The notes under the pieces are model-generated. The model saw only the letters and a program-made list of their open reading frames with translations. It was not told the DNA's origin and ran no database searches. This document shows positions 31,801 to 40,678 of a stretch of DNA of 64,000 nucleotides, one piece after another. The stretch's first letter is position 1. Each line of letters starts with the position of its first letter. Location: the NCBI GenBank assembly GCA_033763735.1, contig JANRJY010000006.1:38816-102815 (forward strand), given 5' to 3'. Source of the stretch: JANRJY01 sp033763735. GTDB taxonomy: Bacteria; Bacteroidota; Bacteroidia; Cytophagales; UBA9547. A program made the translations under genes and the position numbers.

Positions 31801-34800
31801 GAGTTCTAATACTTTCACATGTTCCGTTATTTTGACTTACCCAATTTACAAATGAGCCTAAAACATTTGTAGGTGGTGAAAACGGGACAGGATTAGGAAC
31901 ACCGGCACCTAACACACTTGTTGTAAACCAATTTACATTTGACCCAACGCTGTGTTGAAGCACACTTGAAGAACCATTTTGGCAAAAATTGTAAATGGTT
32001 TGAGGTACTGAAAGTTGAGCAGGAATATTTTGGATGATTACATTAATATTTGATCTAGGACTTTCGCAAGTACCATCAAATTGGCTTACATAATAATTCT
32101 GAGCACCAACAACTGAGGTAGGAGGGGTCGGAGCTGTTCCTGAAAATACGCCACCAGAGGAAGTAGTATACCATCTTAAAGAATATATCCCACTTGCCGT
32201 TAGCATTGAAGATGGAGTATATTGGCAAATACTTATCGGAGTAGTTACAGTTGGTGATGATGGGACCGTTAATACATTTAAATTAAAGGTATTTGTATTT
32301 GAACAACCGCTAAAAGTTCCTGTAACAGAATAAACCAAATTTCCTGAAAACAAAGGTGTATCACTTAGTAGATTTCCAACTACCACACCTATATTTGAGC
32401 TATAAGAAGTAGCACCAGAAAGCGTTAACACTAAAGAACTTCCCTGACAAATGGAAGAAGTTCCTGCAATAGAAATATTAGGCAAAGAAGTAACTGAAAT
32501 GGTGGCAAAACCCAATGCCGTACATCCGGGACCACTTGTACCTGTTATTGTATAATTAGTAGTGCTGGAGGGAGAAAGTGATACCACAGGACCAGTAAGG
32601 TTTCCCGGTTGCCAATTATAATTAACTGCTCCTGTAGCAGTTAACATGGCAGCCGTTCCGGCACATACTGAGGCACTATTTACTGAAACATTTGGCAATG
32701 GATTTACAGTGATTGTTGCTAATCCGGTTGATGTACATCCAAATGCATTGCTTCCTGTTATTGTATATGTAGTTGTAATTGCAGGATTTAAGGTTTGAAT
32801 ATTTCCTGATAAATTTCCAGGTTGCCAATTGTAACTTACTGCTCCTGTAGCAGTCAACGAAACACTTTGACCAATACAAATATTTGAATTATTAACTGAA
32901 ATAACAGGTAATGAATTTACAGTGACAGATGCAAAACCGGTAGCAGTACAACCTGAACCGTTGGTGCCAATAATTGTATAAATGGTGGAACTTACCGGAC
33001 TCAATGATTGAAATGCACCCGATAAGTTTCCTGGTTGCCAATTATAAGTTATGGCTCCTGAAACCGATATATTTGCAAACTGTCCTGAACAGATTGTTGC
33101 ATTATTTGCATTTATTGATGGCAAAGTATTAACAGTAACTGTTCCTATACCTGTTGCAGTGCAACCGGCAAGGCTTGTACCAGTAACAGTATAAATTGTT
33201 GTTAATAGTGGACTTAAATTTTGTACCGCACCAGATAAATTACCTGGTTGCCAATTGTAGGTATTTGCTCCTGAAGCGGATAAGCTTGCAGATTGTCCTA
33301 CACAAATTGTAGCATTGCTAACTGAAATGATTGGGGATGAATTTACTGATATTGTTGCAAATCCAGTGGAAGTACAACCATTTCCATTAGTTCCTATTAT
33401 GGTATAGTTAGTGGTTGATGCAGGACTTAAATTTTGAACCGTACCAGACAAGTTTCCTGGTTGCCAAGTATAATTAACCGCTCCTGTAGCTGTAAGAGAT
33501 GCATTTTGACCCACACAAATAATTCCGCTATTAACTGTTACAATAGGTAGGGGATTTACAGTAACAGTGGTTGTCCCTGTAGTGGTACATCCTGATGTAT
33601 TACTTGCCGAAATTGTATAAGTTGTTGTACTTGATGGACTTAAGGTTTGAATTGGGCCTGATAAATTTCCTGGTTGCCAGTTATAAGTATTTGCTCCACT
33701 CGCTGTATAAGTTACACTTAATCCTGAACATATAGTTGTATTTCCGATTCCGGTTAATGTGGGATTTGGATTTACAAATTGACTTACTAAGGTAGATACA
33801 CCCAAACATCCGTTAAAAATTGGGGTAATGGAATAATTTGCTAATGTGGGTAATGATGAACTTAATGTTTGAAATATACCTGCAACTGTGGTAAGTTGAT
33901 TTGAAGCCCCTGCTCCTACTCCATTAAATGTATATACGGTACCTGCTTGATTTGAAACCGGAATAATGTTGGTCGTCAATCCTGAACAAATGCTTAGAGG
34001 GAAAGCATTATATCCAGTAATAGTAGGGGCAGGAGCTACAGTAACTGTAAGTGTAAATACGGTTCCGGGACAAGTAACAGGGCTATTAATTGTAATATTA
34101 TAGATTGCATTAACAGCAGATGTGGTGTTATTTGTTAAAACTTCTTTAATTAAATTGCCACTACTAACAGTTGCTGCCTCTTGAATACCGGCCACTAATG
34201 GTCTGCTCCAATTATAAGTAGTACCTGATAAATTACTTAAAATTGTATAATTAAATTGAGTGCCAGAACAAATATTACCCGTTCCGGAACTGGTTATTAT
34301 TGGCGTTGGATATACTTGTTGATTTAATGTAATTGGCTGCCCAATACAACTTGATGCAATTCCAGTAGGGGTAATAGAGAAAATACCTGTTGCTGTTACG
34401 TTTCCAATATTGGTCAAAATTGGGTTAGGAATACCCACACCAGAACCAACTGATCCGGACAAACCAGAAGATAAAGAAGTTGTAGCCCAATTTAAGTTAA
34501 CACCTGCAGGTGTAGATGTAATTGAAACACTTGCAGCATTTCCATTACAAACCGGAAAGCTTGTTCCACTGATTGTTGGACGAGGATTTATTAACTGTGT
34601 TATTGTAGTTGTTGGCCCGACACAACCCGTAATGGTTGGGGTTACTGAATATAAAACATTAAGACTTGTCGAAGTAAGTAAAGTGATATTATCAATAATA
34701 TTGCCATTTCCTGAATTATTTCCCGAAACACCGGTTTGTACAGCTCTAATCCAACCAAAGGTTGCTCCAAGAGGATTGCTACTTAAATTGATAGTAAAAT

Positions 34801-36661
34801 TGGTTTGTGCACACTGTGCTGGAGGTATCACACCTACAACAGTAGGTAATGGATTAATCGTAACATTAATTGTAACACCGGATCCTGTACAATTACTACT
34901 ACTAATTGGAATAATAATATATTGAACCGTTTCGACATTTCCGGTAGTTCCTGTAAGTGTATGATTAATTGTAGTTCCAGCGAATGTATTTGTTGTGGAA
35001 GTTTCTAATACATTTGGATTTGCAAGACGAATTATAGTGAACCCAGAAACTGCAATGTTACTTGTTAGAGTTCTTATAAATGAACTTCCACTACAAATAG
35101 TACCAGGTGCTGTGCTGGTTACAATTGGATTGGGATAAACGATTTGGGATACTGTTGTGGAAGGTCCAACACATGCACTTCCGGTAAAGTTGGGAATTAA
35201 GGTAAATATGCCGGTTAATGTATTTGCTGTACTATTTACAATTGATATATTTATTGGCATACCTACCCCTGAAGCAGGACCTGACAACCCACCCGGTAAG
35301 GCCAATGACCATGAAATATTATTTGCAAAAGCAGGATTGATTGTAGCTAATACGTTTGTATTCAGTCCACTGCAAACTGGAGATGCTGAAAGTCCTGTTA
35401 TGGTGGGTAATGGGTTTACAATAACATTTGCAGTTGATGAATTACCAATACAACCTGTTCCGGGAACAATAACCTGAACAATATATTGAACTGTTCCTCC
35501 TCCACTTAGTGTATTAACGATGGGTCCAAGACCAATGACAGAATTATTTGTATTCCCAATAACAGCACCTGCTATCACTGAGCTGGTCCAAGTAAAACGA
35601 GAAGCCGGGATATTTGAACTTAATGATAAGGTAATCGATTGATTTCCACAAATTGTTTGTACACCACTTATCGAAACATTAGGTTGAGGATATACCGTAA
35701 CTGTTAATACTGACATATTTCCAGTACACTGCACCCCAGAACCAATATCAGGGGTAGTTGCTTGCAATTGGTAAAAAACATTAACAGGTGCATTAGTTGT
35801 ATTTATTAAACTTTCACTGATAAATTCGTTTGTACCCGAATTAGCCGTATTTGAAATTCCGGGAACAACCGATCTTGACCAAGTATAAGTAGGTGTTGTT
35901 AAAAAGGACGAACCAATAATAGTAGAAGTCACAGTATAATTAAATGTGCTGCCACTACAAACGGTACTTGTAAGCATACTAGTGATAGGAGGATCTTGAA
36001 CGACATCAAAATCGGCTGAACTTGGAGCAGAAACGGTTCCAGAACAACCTGAAATGCTGTTATTCCATGTAGCAGAATAAAAGCCAGGTGAGGTAAAATT
36101 ATAAATAATTGCAGAAGGATCTGTAATATCAGTAAAATCGGCTACTCCGGGACCTGCCAAATTCCAATGAGCATAATAGGCAGCACCGTTAGGAGTGGAA
36201 GGATCCGAACCAGATAACAACACGAATGGTGAACTCAAACACACATTACTTGCAAAACCGGAATTTGGTAAAGCTAGTCCTGCAACAGACAAAGTAGAAA
36301 GTATTGGATTTGGATTTGGCGGATTTGAAATATTACATCCCGGGCGGCCATATCGCATATCATAAGTAGATCCACCACCTACTATATTTGAAACGGTAAT
36401 AACAAAAGTACCCGGACCAACGAATCCTGCCGGATTATAAGTAGCTCCTGCCAAAGGCGAAGTACCACTATAAAGTCGATATTGGGCCGAAAAAGTGGTG
36501 CTTGTGATTGTAACAACAAGTGCGGCATCAGATGAACCAATACAGCTGCTTGGTACTGATCGGTAGTTTTTCCCGGTAATTGTAGGGCATTGAGAATAGC
36601 TGTACGGAATACTCAAATAAATCAATCCTAATATTGCAGCTATCTTTAAAATTCGGTTCAT
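25829..36661 (-). CDS. Giant SprB-like adhesin with T9SS type B sorting domain (3610 aa)
   Basis: A 3610-residue secreted protein. The signal peptide ends near residue 24 (YSQ). Ig-like/PKD-like modules with paired CxG signatures (ICSG) fill most of the length. Six near-identical 71-residue modules lie at about 965-1390, two fibronectin type III-like domains at about 2700-2880, and further modules follow. The last ~85 residues are the gliding-motility-associated C-terminal domain: FTPNNDGVVDKF, then NRWGATVY, GWDGNG and the final TYFWVLRL strand. This is the type B signal (CHU_C, TIGR04131), which in known cases depends on a partnering PorP/SprF protein; one follows 7 bp downstream. Role in surface adhesion or gliding is by family analogy. 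Confidence 0.94.
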   Translation of the reverse strand: MNRILKIAAILGLIYLSIPYSYSQCPTITGKNYRSVPSSCIGSSDAALVVTITSTTFSAQYRLYSGTSPLAGATYNPAGFVGPGTFVITVSNIVGGGSTYDMRYGRPGCNISNPPNPNPILSTLSVAGLALPNSGFASNVCLSSPFVLLSGSDPSTPNGAAYYAHWNLAGPGVADFTDITDPSAIIYNFTSPGFYSATWNNSISGCSGTVSAPSSADFDVVQDPPITSMLTSTVCSGSTFNYTVTSTIIGSSFLTTPTYTWSRSVVPGISNTANSGTNEFISESLINTTNAPVNVFYQLQATTPDIGSGVQCTGNMSVLTVTVYPQPNVSISGVQTICGNQSITLSLSSNIPASRFTWTSSVIAGAVIGNTNNSVIGLGPIVNTLSGGGTVQYIVQVIVPGTGCIGNSSTANVIVNPLPTITGLSASPVCSGLNTNVLATINPAFANNISWSLALPGGLSGPASGVGMPINISIVNSTANTLTGIFTLIPNFTGSACVGPSTTVSQIVYPNPIVTSTAPGTICSGSSFIRTLTSNIAVSGFTIIRLANPNVLETSTTNTFAGTTINHTLTGTTGNVETVQYIIIPISSSNCTGSGVTINVTINPLPTVVGVIPPAQCAQTNFTINLSSNPLGATFGWIRAVQTGVSGNNSGNGNIIDNITLLTSTSLNVLYSVTPTITGCVGPTTTITQLINPRPTISGTSFPVCNGNAASVSITSTPAGVNLNWATTSLSSGLSGSVGSGVGIPNPILTNIGNVTATGIFSITPTGIASSCIGQPITLNQQVYPTPIITSSGTGNICSGTQFNYTILSNLSGTTYNWSRPLVAGIQEAATVSSGNLIKEVLTNNTTSAVNAIYNITINSPVTCPGTVFTLTVTVAPAPTITGYNAFPLSICSGLTTNIIPVSNQAGTVYTFNGVGAGASNQLTTVAGIFQTLSSSLPTLANYSITPIFNGCLGVSTLVSQFVNPNPTLTGIGNTTICSGLSVTYTASGANTYNWQPGNLSGPIQTLSPSSTTTYTISASNTSGCTTTGTTTVTVNPLPIVTVNSGIICVGQNASLTATGAVNYTWQPGNLSGTVQNLSPASTTNYTIIGTNGNGCTSTGFATISVNSSPIISVSNATICVGQSASLSASGANTYNWQPGNLSGAVQNLSPLLTTIYTVTGTSLAGCTATGIGTVTVNTLPSINANNATICSGQFANISVSGAITYNWQPGNLSGAFQSLSPVSSTIYTIIGTNGSGCTATGFASVTVNSLPVISVNNSNICIGQSVSLTATGAVSYNWQPGNLSGNIQTLNPAITTTYTITGSNAFGCTSTGLATITVNPLPNVSVNSASVCAGTAAMLTATGAVNYNWQPGNLTGPVVSLSPSSTTNYTITGTSGPGCTALGFATISVTSLPNISIAGTSSICQGSSLVLTLSGATSYSSNIGVVVGNLLSDTPLFSGNLVYSVTGTFSGCSNTNTFNLNVLTVPSSPTVTTPISICQYTPSSMLTASGIYSLRWYTTSSGGVFSGTAPTPPTSVVGAQNYYVSQFDGTCESPRSNINVIIQNIPAQLSVPQTIYNFCQNGSSSVLQHSVGSNVNWFTTSVLGAGVPNPVPFSPPTNVLGSFVNWVSQNNGTCESIRTPVTVSVNMVPTLTGSNSASYCAGSSATLTVSGAVSYSWSPATGLNTTVGASVITNSLSSTTYVVTGTVAGCSSTFSIPVNVTASPNLIGANPAPFCVNTGQALNIAGATTYIWSPSNVLNTTSGNSVIATFTVAGVQNVSVIGFNGVCQSPVFEFVLTVNPNVNVPNVPSGSNSICKGTLSTNYSTSSTPASINATSIVWSMSSAGTSSINSASGVVNWDVNYQGLAQISVTGIGCGSNQSSVLVVTINGIPSVTGTLVNGLSSCLVNDALITLSGIGGQSPYTYTLGGVFTNGTGVFSSLGSGLYSTSIFDANGCSNSGNSVNVLSVGTTTSPIINGGGTFCLSQGDIVTDLTVSGTGSTLTLYANVALTSVITSTSGANIIFTPTITGTYYATQTSGGCESNSVNVSYTINNTPIPTVSGNLNYCLNDNSPHTISATGGNLVWYDATQTIVLGSGNSFAPQTADLLALGTVNYYVRDEIGACFSQFSMITITVNSSTFAGCSCTNFMYYVPSSFVNTDTKICHKEVKTVDVFITNGNAPYFITYTENRFNSTVIVTVPSTVSTNPYKLSITGYNIGSPTTTYVTYTIQSVVDVNSCNASIDITDANNMFTFTHYSAPTITGIIAPNPVCAPFLSSITSSFMFTPGPPVDGWFAYYNNQADLLNNVNSFDGLNIASSGTYYARFLANMAGDGVLCHADSNVSLVVNSQPTALISGTTSICGGNTATLFYNLTGTPNWTLQYFDGFSNQVLSGLSASNGFLNFAPAISTTYSITGVSDGNGCSNNASSTATIFVLSPANPLCNCNAFASIQPPGVGQFCEGTTATFPIPISVSGVANASVVILENGINPTTVNGLSAGLNSVSLTVNATTNFTIQQVIGATCSGLGSGLYTVTQTPLPNLSVSSPLIVNCSQSSVDLSTAFVDLKSTTGVVNYWRDAAATIPLANPSVVTAPGTYYIQKVTGTSPTTCSGIVPVLVQFGSVPSAIISGNNAICAGNGSNFSLFLTGTPPFNVVYTDGTSNFTISGLNSSTTVGVNPLTTVGYSLISVSDANCSGTVSGAANISILPAISCSGCAVSATPLALAATNVSCNGLDANWQTVSGVGISYILDYTSIAGFATFNSTTLVGNTFNINGLSSSTVLFYRLSSINACGASGFSNIITTTILSVPAAPANVTITSINCNGFTATWDAIAGSTYEYDLSNDALFATTVLGQWAVSSVSNSAVFNGLPNGDYFIRVRAINTCGMSSNSTTATTTLNNSVSASITSVAFLCTGGSASLTVTFTGTPPFNFNYRDALGNDLTKLNYNSNIFNWNVGSAGTYTILDVSNAGCTTTLNGVIGVVTTTSVTASVSILSSGFQASCKAKDFTFTANGQNLGSAPTYMWYLNNQIVSSINGPVFVVDSAWNLPSGNTIQVLASIGGVVPACLINPTTTLTSSIQNFGLTSKIIDTLTTSKVTCIGGMDGAAILYINPAYYNSNQLLRYSFVAGGPYSFPLTTTSNILAQIKKNKVTSIKDSTYRIYVIDSTTSCSQTVDIPRSGTILFQPSPASLSASCIGNDGSILFQMDTLNVKPPYAITITGIDNNGIITTPQIQTGITNPSVSFAGFTGGKYVAYINYGSCSIQYPRTITVDGTIPPIADLGNDTTICFGASILLSTPGIGTGFQWYRNDTLLPVVQTSRVNFLPTKATKYTVRVLGLGGCFAEDNILVDVAKLRMKLVSTQFSETNNIEVKWTIRNKTKFPGDTLQIQRLNNATAGSLWENAGTVNKLDTTFIHKGVNTSENSWLYRVASKANPQCVTDSVHNTIVLKATGSEQTNKVNLVWNEYTNWPFGVKEYQIWRSIDGSEWKQLINDPRVIVNFTNNTSAELSNVIEGFKHKYRILAIPNAPFSPTDTIESWSNISNELLFMREVTALNAFTPNNDGVVDKFTILNIEAYPDNELFIVNRWGATVYYAKPYSNANGWDGNGQADGTYFWVLRLGNGVEKKGNVLLQR
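32490..33767 (-). repeat. Six tandem 213-bp (71-codon) coding repeats in the adhesin
   Basis: The motif WQPGNL recurs six times. Its DNA anchor ggttgcca starts at 32607, 32820, 33033, 33246, 33459 and 33672, exactly 213 bp apart every time. Each module reads ICxGQxxxLTATGAxxYNWQ, then PGNLSGxxQxLSPxxTTxYT and a GCTxTGxATxTVN tail. The copies differ in sequence but not in length. Modules before and after are more diverged and vary in length. Confidence 0.95.
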
Positions 36662-37251
36662 CTAAATATTAACTTTCTTATTTATACGCAATTATTAGTA
36701 TTTGGTAATCCAACCATTATTGTAAATGTATGTAATATTTATGGTGTCAAAAATAGTAATTAATTTAATTAATAACATTATTATAATTAGTAATTGGCTA
36801 TTTTGAATGATTAAATGGCAAAATTTGAAGTAAAATTTTAATTTAGTTAAACTATTACTTGAACTTATTGTACGTAAATATCATTACAAGGGTTGATAAA
36901 ACAATAAATATTTCTAAGAAAAATACAAATTTTTACTAATAAAATATAATTTTAATTTAATATATAGTTTTAATAATCAATCATTTATATAATTTCACAT
37001 CAATAATAAGTGTAATTTTAAATTGTTTCATTAAAATTTTAGTATTGAAGAAAAAATTCTATGTTATATATGATAGCCAATAATAATATAATTAGATTCT
37101 GAAATCCTTATTCCAATTTTGTTGATAAAATCATGTAAGTTAATTTTGAATGCGCTCAATAATTCACTAATTAGCAATTCATTTTTAAAGAGATTAATAT
37201 TTAATAATTAAATCTTAATCCCGTTCCAAAATTTGAGCTTAAAAAAATAAA
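36662..37251. other. 590-bp AT-rich divergent intergenic region
   Basis: The region lies between the start of the minus-strand giant adhesin gene and the start of the plus-strand DUF2130 gene. It is very AT-rich with long A and T runs. A near -7 box (TACATTTA on the minus strand near 36725) could serve the adhesin. No ORF, hairpin terminator or repeat is apparent. Confidence 0.5.
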
Positions 37252-38448
37252 ATGGATCAATCTTCACTCATTACTTGTCCCAACTGTGGCACTCAATTTA
37301 ACACAGAGCAGGCATTGGCAAAGGAAGTTGAAAACAAACTAAGGGCTGAGTTCAATCTGAAATTCATTACTCTAAAAGAACAAGAGTCCAAAAAACTAGA
37401 AAGCAAGGAATTAGAAATTAAAAAGCAACTTGAAGAAGAAAAACGCAAAAACGAAATTGAACTAAAAGAACGACTTCAAAAAGAATTTGAATTTCGATTG
37501 AAATCTAATGAAGAAGAGCTTGAGAAAAAACGTAAAGAAAATAGTGAACTAAAAAACAAAGAACTTGAACTTTTAAAAAAAGAACGTGCGCTTCTCGATG
37601 AAAAACAAGAATATGAATTAAGACTTCAAAAACAACTTTTAGAAGAACGTAATAAAATTGAAGAATTAGCTCGTAAAAAATCGGACGAGGAGAATTGGCT
37701 TAAAATAAAAGAAAAAGATATGCTGGTGGAGCAGCTTCAAAAGCATATTGAAGAAATGAAGAAAAAAGCCGAACAAGGCTCCATGCAAATGCAAGGTGAA
37801 GTGCAAGAAGTTGCTTTGCAAGAGATACTTCAAACTGCATTTCCATTTGATATAATTTCGGAAGTAGGTAAAGGTGTAAAAGGTGCTGACATAATTCAAA
37901 AAGTGCATAACCGATCCGGGGTTGAGTGCGGTACTATTATATATGAGAGTAAACGAACAAAAAATTTTGCACAAGAATGGATTGATAAACTAAAACTAGA
38001 TTTGAGAGCACAAAAATCGGATATTGCAATACTCGTAACTGAAACCATGCCAAAAGATATGCACCATTTTGGAGAAAAAGAAGGTATTTGGATATGTACT
38101 TTTAACGAAATAGGTGCAGTTGCGGCAGTATTGCGAGAAAGCTTGATAAAAATAAATAGTGTACGTCAATCACAAGAAAACAAAGGTGATAAAATGCACA
38201 TGCTATATGAGTTTCTTACTGGAAATGAGTTCAAACAACATATGGAAGCCATTGTAGAAGGATTTAGTAATATGCAACAAGGATTGTTAAAAGAAAGAAT
38301 ATCCATGGAAAAAATATGGGCTGAAAGAGAAAAACAAATTTATAAAGTGCTTACCAACTTAAGTGGTATGTATGGATCAATAAAAGGCATTGCAGGCAAC
38401 GCAGTGGCAGAAGTAAAATTATTAGAACTAGATAACAACGAAGTTTAA
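37252..38448 (+). CDS. DUF2130 family protein with long coiled coil
   Basis: A 398-residue protein. It opens with a zinc-ribbon-like CPNCGTQFNTEQAL (residues 9-22; only one CxxC pair). Residues about 25-180 form a Lys/Glu-rich coiled coil. The conserved DUF2130 part follows: LQEILQTAFPFDIISEVGKGVKGADIIQKV, then IIYESKRTKNFAQEWIDKLKLDLR, ILVTETMPKDM and IWICTFNE. The Glu-x-Lys pair within YESKRTK and the alternating strands resemble a PD-(D/E)xK nuclease fold, though I cannot prove activity. The next gene starts 11 bp after the stop, so it is likely co-transcribed with the beta-CASP nuclease, which supports a link to nucleic acid metabolism. Confidence 0.88.
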   Translation: MDQSSLITCPNCGTQFNTEQALAKEVENKLRAEFNLKFITLKEQESKKLESKELEIKKQLEEEKRKNEIELKERLQKEFEFRLKSNEEELEKKRKENSELKNKELELLKKERALLDEKQEYELRLQKQLLEERNKIEELARKKSDEENWLKIKEKDMLVEQLQKHIEEMKKKAEQGSMQMQGEVQEVALQEILQTAFPFDIISEVGKGVKGADIIQKVHNRSGVECGTIIYESKRTKNFAQEWIDKLKLDLRAQKSDIAILVTETMPKDMHHFGEKEGIWICTFNEIGAVAAVLRESLIKINSVRQSQENKGDKMHMLYEFLTGNEFKQHMEAIVEGFSNMQQGLLKERISMEKIWAEREKQIYKVLTNLSGMYGSIKGIAGNAVAEVKLLELDNNEV

Positions 38449-38459
38449 ATTACAACACT

Positions 38460-39860
38460 TTGAATGTACGCATCAGATTCCTTGGAGGAGCAGGGTCAGT
38501 AACCGGTTCCAAATATTTATTAGAAATAGATAATAGCACCTTTTCATACAAGTTATTAGTTGATTGCGGGCTCTTTCAGGGCTTGAAAGATCTAAGGCTT
38601 AAGAACTGGGAAGAATTTCCTATTAACCCAAAAAATATTGATGCTGTGGTGATTACCCACTGTCATATTGATCATATCGGATATTTGCCCAAAATATTTA
38701 AAGAAGGATTCAAAGGACGTGTCTATTGTACGCATGCCACCAAAGATTTGATGGAAATAATGTTACTTGACTCTGCCAAGTTGCAAGAAGAAGAAGCAGA
38801 ATATGCATTCAAAAAGGGATACTCAAAACATGAAAAACCTCAGCCATTATATACTGTTGAAGATGTGACAGCGATGTTAGGAAACATAGATGGATACCCT
38901 TATAAAGAACTCATACACCTACATAAAAATATTTCCATAAAATATCATGATGCCGGACATATACTCGGATCAGCAATTGTAGAGTTATTTTTGGAAGGTG
39001 ATAAAATGAAAAAGAAAATTGTATTTTCCGGTGATTTAGGAAGATATAACAAGCCCATATTGCGTAACCCAAGTCAGATATCATCTGCTGATATATTATT
39101 AGTGGAATCGACCTATGGCAATAAAGACAACCCATCTGATCATCCTAAGGAACGACTTGCCAATGTCATAAACGAAGCCTTTGATAGAGGTGGATGTATA
39201 CTTATTCCTGCTTTTGCAGTGGGGCGAACTCAAACATTAATTTTTTATGTAAAAGAGTTAATAGAAGAGAAAAAAATTCCAAGTGTGCCCATTTTTATTG
39301 ATAGTCCAATGGGCATCAGTGCCACAGGTATATATAAAAGAAACAAAACTTTTCACAACCTTAATGATGATGCTATTAGCATTTTTGATTTTCAAAATGT
39401 GCGGTATTACAGAAGCCAACAAGAGTCAATCACCATTAACCAAATCAAATCAAAAGCTATTATTATATCTTCTTCAGGAATGTGTAATGGAGGGAGGATA
39501 CTGCATCATTTATACAACCGATTGCCAAAACCCAACGACACCATATTATTTGTGGGTTACCAATCAGAAGGAACCAGGGGCAGAAGAATATTGGATGGTG
39601 AAAAAACCAGTAGAATATTTGGAGAAGAAGTACAAATTAATGCCAACATTGTGCACCTTGAAGGGTTATCTGCACATGCCGACAGAAAAGAATTGCTCAA
39701 ATGGCTCAAAAACTTTAAGAGTGCTCCCAAAAATACATTTGTGGTTCATGGCGAAGTAGATGTGTTGAACGCATATGCACAAACCATTCGAAATCAATTT
39801 GGATGGAACGTAACAGTGCCTGATTTTATGGAGGCTTTTGAGTTGTTTAAGGGAATTTAG
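38460..39860 (+). CDS. MBL-fold beta-CASP RNA nuclease
   Basis: A 466-residue metallo-beta-lactamase fold protein of the beta-CASP (CPSF-73/YsiA-like) family. The zinc site HxHxDH is His67, His69, Asp71, His72 (THCHIDH), preceded by LVDCGLFQG. The second half has SGDLGRY, the beta-CASP cap with PAFAVGRTQTL, SSSGMCNGGRILHHL, GYQSEGTRGRRILDGEK, and the terminal motif EGLSAHADR and VVHGE. Known members process or degrade RNA. I use the TTG at 38460 because translation from it begins MNVRIRFLGGAGSVTG, the family N-terminus; no in-frame ATG lies nearby. A run of short repeats follows the stop. Confidence 0.93.
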   Translation: MNVRIRFLGGAGSVTGSKYLLEIDNSTFSYKLLVDCGLFQGLKDLRLKNWEEFPINPKNIDAVVITHCHIDHIGYLPKIFKEGFKGRVYCTHATKDLMEIMLLDSAKLQEEEAEYAFKKGYSKHEKPQPLYTVEDVTAMLGNIDGYPYKELIHLHKNISIKYHDAGHILGSAIVELFLEGDKMKKKIVFSGDLGRYNKPILRNPSQISSADILLVESTYGNKDNPSDHPKERLANVINEAFDRGGCILIPAFAVGRTQTLIFYVKELIEEKKIPSVPIFIDSPMGISATGIYKRNKTFHNLNDDAISIFDFQNVRYYRSQQESITINQIKSKAIIISSSGMCNGGRILHHLYNRLPKPNDTILFVGYQSEGTRGRRILDGEKTSRIFGEEVQINANIVHLEGLSAHADRKELLKWLKNFKSAPKNTFVVHGEVDVLNAYAQTIRNQFGWNVTVPDFMEAFELFKGI

Positions 39861-39861
39861 A

Positions 39862-39896
39862 TGTTAAATGTTAAATGTTAAATGTTAAATGTTAAA
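39862..39896 (+). repeat. Five tandem TGTTAAA heptamers
   Basis: TGTTAAA occurs five times in perfect register between the beta-CASP nuclease and tyrA, followed by a looser run of ATTCATA/ATTCATT units. Similar 7-bp arrays lie at 58853-58937. Confidence 0.9.
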
Positions 39897-39945
39897 AAAT
39901 ATAATTCATAATTCATAGTTCATTATTCATAACTTATCATTTCTT

Positions 39946-40674
39946 TTGAAGTCGCTTAGTATTATTGGTTTCGGAACTTTTGGTCAATTTATTGCTCCAT
40001 ATTTGAGGTCGTACTATAATGTATATGTCTGGAACAGAACAGATTACAAAGGCAAAGCTGACCAACTAGGTGTGCAATGGTCATCAATTGAAAATTGCTT
40101 GACAAAGGATATAATCATTCTTTGTACCAACATAGCCTATTTTGAAGATTTTTTAAAAAAACATGGCAGTCAAATCAATTCAAAGGCAATCGTTCTGGAC
40201 GTAGCTTCCATAAAAATGAAACCTATGGAATTAATGTACAAGTACCTTCCTTCTACCTGCGAAATAATAGGTACTCATCCCCTATTTGGACCGCAAAGTG
40301 GCAAAAACGGCATTGAAGGATTGAGTATGGTTGTATGTGGCAAAAACACTGTTAATGAAAAATGTTTAGTTGATTTTTTATCCAAAGAATTGAAGTTAAA
40401 AGTTACACTAATGACCCCCGAAGAACACGACCGACAAATGGCATATGCTCAAGGTCTGACACACTTTGTCGGAAGGGCTATACATCAAATGCAAATACCT
40501 GAATCAGAGCCATTCACAAAAGCGTACAAACATTTGTTGGATATCAAAACCATGCTCGGGGGCGACTCTTGGGATTTGTTTTTGAGCATCCAAAATGAAA
40601 ATCCTTATGCCAAAGAAATAAGAAAAGCATTTATTGATCAACTCAATGATTTGGAACAAAATCTCAAACAATAA
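39946..40674 (+). CDS. tyrA: Prephenate/arogenate dehydrogenase-like protein
   Basis: A 242-residue protein, short for the family (about 270-370 residues). It starts with the Rossmann motif IIGFGTFGQF (Gly8, Gly10, Gly13). Later segments VLDVASIKMKP, EIIGTHPLFGPQSG and the catalytic-type His in YAQGLTHFVG are the TyrA signature. It would oxidise and decarboxylate prephenate (or arogenate) to give the tyrosine precursor, with NAD. No ACT domain is visible, so it lacks that form of tyrosine feedback. The TTG at 39946 is used: no ATG or GTG precedes the Gly-rich loop. It may share a transcript with the small membrane protein that follows by 4 bp. Confidence 0.87.
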   Translation: MKSLSIIGFGTFGQFIAPYLRSYYNVYVWNRTDYKGKADQLGVQWSSIENCLTKDIIILCTNIAYFEDFLKKHGSQINSKAIVLDVASIKMKPMELMYKYLPSTCEIIGTHPLFGPQSGKNGIEGLSMVVCGKNTVNEKCLVDFLSKELKLKVTLMTPEEHDRQMAYAQGLTHFVGRAIHQMQIPESEPFTKAYKHLLDIKTMLGGDSWDLFLSIQNENPYAKEIRKAFIDQLNDLEQNLKQ

Positions 40675-40678
40675 CTTT

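Noticed and set aside
32490..33767. A repeat array with regular spacing, CRISPR-like at first look
   Set aside because: The period is 213 bp, and all copies are in frame within a 3610-residue protein; the units code for homologous modules with no unique spacers.
34410..35477. Plus-strand ORFs of 171 and 106 residues opposite the adhesin
   Set aside because: They mirror the repetitive coding strand and have no independent signal.
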